Assembly: GCA_033675545.1 (NCBI GenBank)
Contig: JAWDGP010004560.1
Coordinates: 397,501-461,500, forward strand
DNA: 64,000 bases
Reading direction: 5' to 3'
Source: Elysia crispata
Lineage: Eukaryota > Mollusca > Gastropoda > Plakobranchidae
Both the position numbers and the translations under genes were made by a program. Shown piece after piece: positions 55,916 to 64,000 of this stretch (positions within the stretch are counted from its first letter, which is position 1; each line of letters starts with the position of its first letter). The notes beneath the pieces were generated by a model. The model had not been told where the DNA came from. It saw only the letters and a program-made list of their open reading frames with translations, and ran no database searches.

Positions 55916-56008
55916 GCTTCAACAAGTTATACGAAACATTGGGAGAGCTGGGCTCGGACGGGACAAATGATTGTTTGGGGGAGTGGCAGTGCGCAGAACG
56001 CTTCAAGG
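55896..56008 (+). CDS. ambiguous 113 bp open exon candidate
   Basis: Plus strand: acceptor ttaattttgcctcatcag and donor TTCAAGG|GTTAGTG enclose a frame reading MGIGKNCFNKLYETLGEL, then GSDGTNDCLGEWQCAERFK, phase two in and one out. It looks protein-like. However, it overlaps the start of the putative retroelement on the other strand, so the open frame may be a by-product. Not recognised. Confidence 0.22.
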
Positions 56009-56397
56009 GTTAGTGCAATGGCTAGGGATGGTGATGGCAGAGGGCGTGACCTTCCTCTGTTAGTAACGGTTTGGGGATCTCTGAAATAGCAACCACTTTA
56101 TTAGAGCTATTTTTGTTCGATTTCTAAAGGACTTGTGGAGGTTGTGGTATCAAAATGCTTGCCTTCAGATTTTCAAGTTTCCATTTCATTGTTTGAATCC
56201 ATATTATGAGATCTGTGGAGGATTTTTTCTTTTTTTGCTCTGCCATTGTTTTTTTTTTTTTTTTTACAAAACTATCTGATGACTCTGAAATTTATCAATT
56301 AATATGTAATAAGTTTTACCGAATTTTGGCTTACTTCCTTATGAAAATCTAAATTGTAGTATTACAATTGTTTCATGAATATCATATAGATCTAAGA
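56009..56397. other. no gene recognised
   Basis: AT-rich, with T22 near 56250. Confidence 0.4.
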
Positions 56398-56655
56398 AGG
56401 GAGATGACTGTACTTGCTCTTCATCAGCTGTGTTTCTCCTTCGTCTCTGATATTGTTTGTCAGTTGTTTAATACAAGCCATCCACCACACGAAGATTACA
56501 GAGCTTTTTGCACACCAAACTTTAGGCTCGTCCAGCACGTCTAAACAGGAAAGATGGGTGGGGCTTGACCCGTCATAGAATATCCCTTGGGGGGAGGTTG
56601 GGGGGGGGGGGAGGGCGTCTAACCTCACAGCCACCTGGCCGCTCCGAAGTTAATA
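56398..56655 (-). mobile_element. tRNA-derived SINE, nearly complete
   Basis: On the minus strand: box A AGGTGGCTGTGAGGTTAGAC (about 56614-56635), a poly-C-expanded anticodon region, box B ACGGGTCAAGCCCCACC (about 56560-56576), then a 160 bp unique body ending CATCTCCCTTCTTAG. Order and spacing fit a SINE with its head at 56655 and tail at about 56398. An 80-codon minus frame crosses it and is not a gene. Confidence 0.55.
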
Positions 56656-56679
56656 ATTGTTAAAATGAATAAAAAATAT

Positions 56680-57235
<556 letters not shown>

Positions 57236-57599
57236 TAACTTCAAAAATAAGAACGACAGGGCTAGTAATTCATTATATGGTGTTGTATAGTAGACGATAA
57301 ATTATGAAAGTAATAAGTCTCAAATCAACTTGAGAAGTATCCAAATATTCCACAATGCACAAACGCACACAAATATGACTTTTTTATTTTTGTATTTTTT
57401 TTAATTTAAAATCAAGTTTTGTGTAAATAAATCAAAAGAATCAATTTATTATAGACATAAATATACGCACAGTGATATTGCTTTTCAGAGAACTTAAAAC
57501 AGCAACGACACAACTTTACATTATTTACTGTACGCGAAGGCACTTCTTTCTTAAAGACCTTTCAACATAGAGCACAGCCCCGATTCAAAATCAATCTGC
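57236..57599. other. no gene recognised
   Basis: AT-rich. Nothing supported. Confidence 0.4.
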
Positions 57600-57920
57600 A
57601 ATCTTCACAACATAATTACCTCAGAGGAAAAGATTGTGGGATGAGGTACGCCTAAGGCGAGACGAGAAGAGAAAGAAATCGACACACTCGATGAAAGGAT
57701 TTTGTCCTGTAGCTTCAAGGACACCAATTGTAAAGCGAGAGGAAGAGCACTCACTGAGAGATTCGAGTGCTGGGGCGTGCGCATGCGTAGTAAGATTGTT
57801 GTTAAGGGAACAGGGCCAGTTTCCGTTTTTTGTATTCTAAAGCATAATATGGTTTATAAGAAATTTAATCATACATTTGTTTTTCAGGCAGGCGCACTTT
57901 CAAGACTGTTAGATTGAACT
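57600..57920. other. GC-richer segment with an NRF1-like palindrome
   Basis: Contains TGCGCATGCGTA (57778-57789), close to the NRF1 consensus, in a stretch open on the plus strand for about 70 codons in two frames. It could be a promoter or old coding DNA. Neither is established. Confidence 0.25.
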
Positions 57921-59000
57921 GTTGTTGCTTTGAACGGATGGATGAATAAATGGAAGGATGCATATATAATTGATTGAAAGATGGGTATATCGATCTGTTG
58001 ATTGAAAGATGGGTATATCGATCTATTGATTGGTAGGTTGGTTGGTTACCTTTATTACAAGGTTAGCATAATATTTCGCTAATTTTTGACACTGGTAAAG
58101 CGTAAAAGTTAACTGAATGTGAAACAGCTACCATTGTTATATACGCAACATATGTACAGGAAATTCAGTTTCATAAAGAAGTTATGGCGACTTTGAAAGG
58201 TCTCTGTTATTGGCTCGACTTAGATCGTCATGTGCTGGAGTTAATAACTTCGGAATGATAGTAAATATTATTTTATGAAATCGAATCGCTCCATAGAGTA
58301 ACCAACAGAAAAGAGTGAAGGGAGAGTTGTGAAGAAGACAGACAGACAGAAAGATCTTTATAAGCTCCGCCGAAAAATACGAGGAAACGCTTGTTAATGT
58401 AATTGTCTTCTTAAAAAAGATGTGGGAGGGTCCAGGGATCCTTGGGGCTTTATCTGATCGTGTCTTTTGGATCACCAGTCGTCATTTGAGGCTGATCTAA
58501 CATCTAGATCTATAGAGGTCTAGGCATGGTAGTTGAATTTTTCGGTGTTTTTTTTTTCTTTCCCTAGATACTTACTTAAGATATCTAAAACACAACTCCA
58601 GAACCTTCAAATTTAGATTAACAGATTGCAAGTTCAGTGCTGTACCAACCTGTCTTCTTTATCTTTCTATTATCCATGTTTATTTAGGTTTATTATCCAA
58701 TCTGTGCCGAGTGCTCTCTATCAACCTGTCTCACATATAACTCATTATAATTTTTTCCACGGTTTTTTATTGCACGCATACCTAAAAGCCCTGTTTCTAT
58801 AAAGCATTTCTTTCTCCTTACATTGTGTTTCTCAAAAACTGCATCTCTCTAGATCTCTTTCTCTCTTCCTCACACTCTATCTCTGTCTTCTCTTCTCCAT
58901 TCATTTGTTTCTTCTCCTTTTCCCTTCATCTCTTGCCTCCATATCATTCTTCAGCTTCCATGCAATAATGTCTGTTCATCCGTTTGAAGATACCTTTTTA

Positions 59001-59007
<7 letters not shown>
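57921..59007. other. no gene recognised
   Basis: A 30 bp phrase (TTGAAAGATGGGTATATCGA) is tandemly doubled at 57974-58030. TCTAGATCTAT near 58503. Otherwise nothing. Confidence 0.4.
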
Positions 59008-59076
<69 letters not shown>

Positions 59077-59085
59077 CTCTCTCTC
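59008..59085. repeat. (CT)n microsatellite
   Basis: About 65 bp pure CT, then CTGTGTCTCTCTC. Confidence 0.97.
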
Positions 59086-59894
59086 CCGATTATAATTTTT
59101 TTGCCATCCTCTTACTTTCTGTCTGAGAGAAAATCGAGTTTGGAAGTCTGGATGTCAACGGAAGCAAAAACTTTACACAAATTTTACAAACTTAATAATA
59201 TTATATTTTGCTGTTTCCTGAGTTTAAATGGCACATTTAGTACGATAAGAAAAAAGAAATTTATTCTCTCGAAAGTTGTGCTAACAAGATTTTTAAAAAT
59301 AAAAACTATAAAAACTCAATTTTTTGCATAATTATTTTTCCACCTCGCCTCCATTAAGTGTGGAGGAAAATAAACTTTTAGATTCTAAACGTCACTTCGT
59401 TCTGTTGTTTCATATTATTTTTCAAACAATTCAAACAATTTATCTAGCGTGCGTCGTGTTCTATTTACAGACAGATTAAAAATTCTCAAGATTGGTTTTC
59501 GCTGATGTTGTTTTAATCGAAACAAGCACCCTGAGATGTTAAAGATATTTTCGGTTACATTTTACAACAGTTAAAATCTGCAACGAACCTTTTACTGCCA
59601 TGGTGTTACTAGATGCTACTTCCCTTTGATAAAGCTTGGTTACTGGTTGTTAAAAAATTATCGCCAAAATTGTTTTAGAATAATTCAAGGTATTGTCAAC
59701 TTAGAACAGTCTGTCTTCTGTTGGACATAATGTGCTTTGAGGAAAACTAATATTTGCGGTGGGTGAATGAGAGGTGATAAGTTTCGGCACCTATATTGTT
59801 GTCCATATGCTTAGAACCAGCAGTGACGTCCCACTTTATGACTTTAAGTTAATCAGTCTGAAACGAAATTGGATCAGAGTTAATTTAGCGCTCA
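59086..59894. other. no gene recognised
   Basis: AT-rich. Nothing supported. Confidence 0.4.
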
Positions 59895-60018
59895 ATTTTC
59901 ATTGGCCCCGTATTGTGACTGGTTAATCGCCGTATCGCAAATAATGAGGAGAAAAATACAAACGGTAAATGGAAAACGTGGCTTGAAAGAAGTAAAATTA
60001 TCAACTTAATAACAAGAG
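59895..60018 (+). other. possible first exon ending at a consensus donor
   Basis: ATTGG (inverted CCAAT, about 59899) is followed by sequence open on the plus strand (NTNGKWKTWLERSKIINLIT) up to a perfect donor GAGAG|GTAAGTTAAT near 60014. There is no good upstream acceptor, so if real it would be a first exon. Weak. Confidence 0.2.
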
Positions 60019-60230
60019 AGAGGTAAGTTAATCGATGTGCAGGTTGTAACTATCTCCCTTTTTTTTTTCAGTATAGGAAAAATTCGAACGTCCAAGTATA
60101 AAACGGTTTGTGTAGACATAAATCTAATGATTGTAAACTAGTTTGGTTTTCACTTCCTCAGTTCGAGCATTATTACAAACTAAAAATATTGGATGTGTTG
60201 GACGACTTTCCAAATCACAGTCAGACTCTC

Positions 60231-60496
60231 CTAGCATCTAGTACTTGGGTGACCTAACAAGTCCTTTGCTCTCACTTTCTTCATGGACTCGCTTATCTTA
60301 TCATCTTTAATCTGAATTGTGATGCCGCTGATTATTACATAATTCCACCCATCAGCGGCTGAACAACCAATTTGCAAAGTTTTTATCTTAGAATTTCCAT
60401 CTTCAAAGAAATTGATTATCAAAGCCATGAGAACTAATTTATTTACAAAATCATGAAACTCTGCAGTAAAAGTTTTCACCTCAGCATAATTATCCT
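60231..60496 (-). CDS. candidate terminal coding exon, unknown protein
   Basis: Minus strand: acceptor-like ataatttcgcacctag, then 88 codons without a stop to TAG at 60231-60233, in non-repetitive DNA. Reads EVKTFTAEFHDFVNKLVLMA, LIINFFEDGNSKIKTLQIG, CSAADGWNYVIISGITIQI, then a Lys/Asp-rich helix and GHPSTRC. The alternation of hydrophobic and charged residues looks like a folded domain rather than random translation. An in-frame TAA lies upstream of the acceptor. The pyrimidine tract is poor and no polyadenylation signal follows closely. Family not recognised. Confidence 0.35.
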
Positions 60497-60510
60497 CTAG
60501 GTGCGAAATT

Positions 60511-61714
60511 ATACTTTATGTCATAAAGAGAAAAAAATAGAAATGGATATGTCATAAAGAATCTTACTTTTCTAGAATCATTACTGAATGTGTACTATGA
60601 AATAATTGAGTGGTGTCCTAAAGAACGTTCTCTCTAGACATCTCCTTTAGTCAAAATCATAAAAGACGTACAGTTGTTGTTGTTTTTTTTTTTATGGGAA
60701 TATCATATCAGTTAGTTTGCGCCGCCTAAATTTTCAACAACATTTAAATGATTAATGTTAATAACGATTGAAAACTTGTATGATAGAACCATTTTGATCT
60801 GAAAGTGGGTTTTGTTCTCGTAAGAATTGTCAGTAGAACAAGATCCGTCTGGTAAAAGAATGGTTCTATGAAGAAGACTGTACCTTGAGGATACTTTTAT
60901 TGAATTTAAAGGGAATTTCCAACAGCCTCTAGAACTGGAAAACCCGAACACGTGACCAAATTAGGTCATCAATGCAGTCTGAATCTTGTTATCGCACTAA
61001 GCGCTTACATTTTAGCTAACTTTGGCAACCATGAAAGCAATTTTTGCTCCTGACAATGCTAGCAAATGCTGCGCATGGGAAATCTGTAATACTGATTCCC
61101 TACTTTATATCCAGACTCATATAAATGAGGTTATTTTTTATGTAACATCTCAGCCAACCTATATCTACTTGATCTAAATCGGAATGGATGGCTGTAACTC
61201 TAAATCCATTGGAAAAACATAGTCCAAGTTGGATTTAGTGATATGGCCATTTAACTTTCCTTTATGATTTGAGCCTTCGGTCTCGTTCTATTACTGCTTT
61301 ATGCCATTTTCTGTGATTTCCCTCGTGTGAGCTTTCCTCACCAAACCCAGTAAACTGTAGACCTAGATCAAGATCGAGTGCTATATAATGCACGCATACT
61401 AAGATTTAATCAATTAAAATAACATACAAACCATCCAGTATAAAATAGTAAGGTGTAGTTCTAATATCATATCCTGGCAATGAAAGGTATTTTTTACATC
61501 AGTTCAAAAGAACATAATTACCAGCTGATTTTAACAAATCATCATTTGAAATATTTTTGTACCAAATCCATGAAGTGATTATTTTGGAGTTTTTTGTAAC
61601 AAATTATTTTTGCTATGTGTATTCGATGTGTTACTGCAAATTATCTTTTTATTCCAACCATTTTTTATAGCGATTTTTACTCTCGCTTGAACAGCTATGC
61701 TTTAATACAAATTG

Positions 61715-61717
<3 letters not shown>
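60511..61717. other. no gene recognised
   Basis: AT-rich. Nothing supported. Confidence 0.4.
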
Positions 61718-61782
<65 letters not shown>

Positions 61783-61810
61783 AATACCTAAGATATATAT
61801 ATATATAAAC
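61718..61810. repeat. (GA)n microsatellite with short (AT)n
   Basis: About 60 bp of GA, then (AT)n at 61794-61806 and ACACAC. Confidence 0.96.
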
Positions 61811-62159
61811 ACACACACAGATAAAGCTTGAGAGTCATAGCGAAAGCATTGTAGAAAAGAAATAACCTTGACAAAGTACTTTTACAACATTAATTTGTTT
61901 ATTTGCACTAGGAACCATTTTAAACGAGAAAACTAGACAGTTAAGGCTTAAAATCATTGAAAAACAAGGTTCTTGGAAAGGAAAGAGTTTAATACCATTG
62001 ACGAGGACAAAGATGATTACTCTAAAGACTCAGCGATTCTCCATGCTCCTTTGAAATTGTTAAGCAATAAGATTTAACCGGCTTTATAAAAAAAAAATAT
62101 TTAAAATAACATCGCCCAAACTGATCTTACAGAGAAAGCCAGAAAAATAGATGTACATA
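61811..62159. other. no gene recognised
   Basis: Unique AT-rich sequence. Confidence 0.4.
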
Positions 62160-62172
62160 GAGAGAAACAGAG

Positions 62173-62235
<63 letters not shown>

Positions 62236-62464
62236 GACAGACAGACAGACAGAGGGACAGACAGACAGACAGACAGACAGATAGACATGGGCGGAGGGGG
62301 CTAGAGTTTTGATTCGGTTGGCAGCCAATATAGCATGTATTTTATTGCTATAAACAATCTGTTAAACATTTAAGCTTATGATCCGTAAAAATGAGTTTCC
62401 ATGAAAGAAATGATGTTATGACAAAAAGACAGAGGCAGAGACAGAGACAGACAGGCAGACACAC

Positions 62465-62533
<69 letters not shown>

Positions 62534-62584
62534 CAGAAAGACAGACAGAGGCAGAGACAGAGACAGATTGGCAGACAGACAGGC

Positions 62585-62647
<63 letters not shown>

Positions 62648-62698
62648 CAGAAAAACAGACAGAGGCAGAGACAGAGACAGATTGGCAGACAGACAGGC

Positions 62699-62749
<51 letters not shown>

Positions 62750-62756
62750 CAGACAG

Positions 62757-62797
<41 letters not shown>

Positions 62798-62965
62798 CAG
62801 ACAGACAGGCAAACAGACAGACAGACAGACATGACGGAGGGGGTTAGAGTTTTTATTCGCTTGGCAGCCAATATAGTATGTATGTTAATGCTATAAACAA
62901 TCTGTTAAACATAAAAGCTTATTATCTGTAAGAATGAGCTTCCATGAAAGAAATGATGTTATGAT
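62160..62965. repeat. duplicated (GA/GACA)n block with unique flank
   Basis: The flank GGAGGGGG-TAGAGTTTT ... TTGGCAGCCAATATAG ... AACAATCTGTTAAACAT ... TTCCATGAAAGAAATGATG occurs at 62294-62420 and 62835-62960, 541 bp apart. It follows a GACAGACA-ended GA array each time. Inside the second array a 120 bp subunit (GAGTCAGACAGAAA-ACAGAC then GGCAGACAGACAGGCAG) is repeated again at 62526 and 62641. Confidence 0.95.
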
Positions 62966-63613
62966 CTTACGCCACGTCAAGGATATCTCCTCTGAAGCCT
63001 GCATAAATTGGGCCTCTTGTTTTTCCCAGCTATACTTCAAGATCAAATACTTCAAGATCAAATTAATAGGATTCTGTTTGTCCTTAAATATAATATGTAC
63101 AAAGACTTTATTCAAAATGTATCTAAAAACTACATTGCGAAATGAAATTCTCAGGTCAAAAGAAAAAAAAAAGATGCGCAATACATGTTTTAGATCGTTT
63201 GAGGTCCGATCATTATCTTTATGAAAAACCTATCGAAAGTCTATAATGCCAAATAGCATCTTTGTAATTTATCCTCAGGCCAAAAGTAATCTAGATACAC
63301 TGTACTGGTTTGAAAGTGTTTAAAAAACTTTATTTGTATCTATTGAAAGTAACTCGGAAAAGCCTTTATGCCGCAAGTAATTTGATTTGAACCTAGTAAC
63401 AATTCTAATGAAAATATACTTTTTTTTTTTTTGCTATTCAAACACTCCACGAAGACAACAAAGTGACTATAAACCCCTTTTGTGTTGTCGGGCCATCATC
63501 ATCATCATCGTCAATCATTGGAAAAGGAAGAGTTCCAGAAATTACAGTGATTTTCTCAATTGGTTCAGCCGTAATGGCTAACCGTTTTCCTTATTTTACG
63601 GGAAAAAATGATT
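62966..63613. other. no gene recognised
   Basis: AT-rich, with a T12 run near 63420 and five CAT units at 63496-63510. The 96-codon plus frame (62934-63224) starts inside the duplicated flank and looks like chance. Confidence 0.4.
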
Positions 63614-63958
63614 TCATAAAGATGTGTGGTATCCAATTGTAGTTTGGAATAGACCTCGGTTGGAATGCAAGGGTGGGAAAAGAAAAAAAATTAATCTAAA
63701 ACTAGTCTCCAGTGATGATGGTAGGAAAGACAAGAAGTAAAAATGGCTTTTCCGATATAGGAAAACGTTGTATCCAGATAGCCCATACGCCCTGTCAAGA
63801 TCGCCTTGAAGCATTGTTTGTAGAAAGCTTGTAGCTAGCAATGAAAGATAATTATATTTGGAGGAGGCAAACTTAAGAGCTTCTTCGCCCCCAAGTGGGA
63901 AACAAGCGACAAGCTGTTGGAAGGCAGCTTGCTGGTATGTGAACTTTTGAACCAACAG
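63614..63958 (-). CDS. candidate coding exon, unknown protein
   Basis: Minus strand: acceptor cttcgatcctcacatcag, then an open frame of 114 codons to a stop at 63614-63616. The first 60 residues look like real protein (LLVQKFTYQQAAFQQLVA, CFPLGGEEALKFASSKYN, YLSLLATSFLQTMLQGDLD). From about residue 70 the sequence becomes Phe/Ser/Leu-rich as the DNA becomes T-rich, suggesting that true coding ends earlier at an unrecognised donor or that this is a decayed copy. The exon begins only 42 bp from the window edge, so upstream context is missing. Family not recognised. Confidence 0.35.
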   Translation of the reverse strand: MLVQKFTYQQAAFQQLVACFPLGGEEALKFASSKYNYLSLLATSFLQTMLQGDLDRAYGLSGYNVFLYRKSHFYFLSFLPSSLETSFRLIFFLFPPLHSNRGLFQTTIGYHTSL

Positions 63959-64000
63959 CTGATGTGAGGATCGAAGAGGCAGTTCAACTGATCATTTAAA

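Noticed and set aside
56392..56634. 80-codon minus-strand frame with proline run
   Set aside because: It lies inside the SINE at 56398-56655; the proline run is the poly-C tract.
57777..57790. NRF1-type site as proof of a promoter
   Set aside because: A single palindromic match without initiator or exon support is not enough; mentioned only as a description of the segment.

Overview
The window looks like AT-rich nuclear DNA of an animal. There are no bacterial-style gene clusters, no Shine-Dalgarno-spaced genes, no intact rRNA or tRNA genes and no CRISPR array. By adding up the intervals listed here, roughly a sixth of the 64 kb is simple-sequence or minisatellite DNA: (CT/GA)n, (AT)n, (AAT)n, (GAT)n, (AAG)n, unusually long (ACT/AGT)n arrays, and 38, 39, 63, 82 and 90 bp tandem repeats. 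Scattered tRNA-derived SINE relics, a short hAT-type element and frequent TCTAGATCTA motifs suggest a lophotrochozoan, most likely a gastropod mollusc. That assignment is inference, not proof.

The best-supported gene is on the minus strand of the left third. An 85 bp exon at 824-908 encodes the helix leading into, and the start of, a SUN domain (LINC-complex inner nuclear membrane protein). Three exons further right on the same strand (3815-3852, 7304-7413, 18943-19004) have good splice sites and join to it in compatible phases. They supply an N-terminal segment and a 20-residue transmembrane helix. In this model the membrane segment ends only about nine residues before the SUN helix, with no long coiled coil in between. 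The rest of the SUN domain must lie left of the window. The 5' end is unresolved; a GC-rich segment at 19880-20110 is a candidate. The introns hold a foldback element (5056-5441), an 82 bp minisatellite (4266-4668), a 63 bp minisatellite (8138-9600) and large microsatellites.

The centre (20-40 kb) is repeat-dominated: a 1.2 kb (CTA)n array followed by (AAG)n, a 90 bp x3 repeat, a 1.1-1.26 kb tandem duplication carrying two expanding (AGT)n arrays (31608-34200), a CpG-rich 38 bp minisatellite (37831-38467) and a 39 bp hairpin repeat (39614-39753).

At 40.8-41.0 kb, plus strand, a CCAAT box, a TATA box and an initiator at textbook spacing precede a short open exon that ends at a splice donor. 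A 24 bp microexon (41403-41426) and a possible terminal exon (53291-53390) with an AATAAA signal are phase-compatible, but the link is tentative. The right end contains SINE relics, a duplicated (GA/GACA)n block (62160-62965) and two unrecognised minus-strand open segments (60231-60496, 63614-63958) that may be exons. I saw no multi-gene system. The most interesting items are the SUN gene architecture and the family of very long ACT/AGT arrays.
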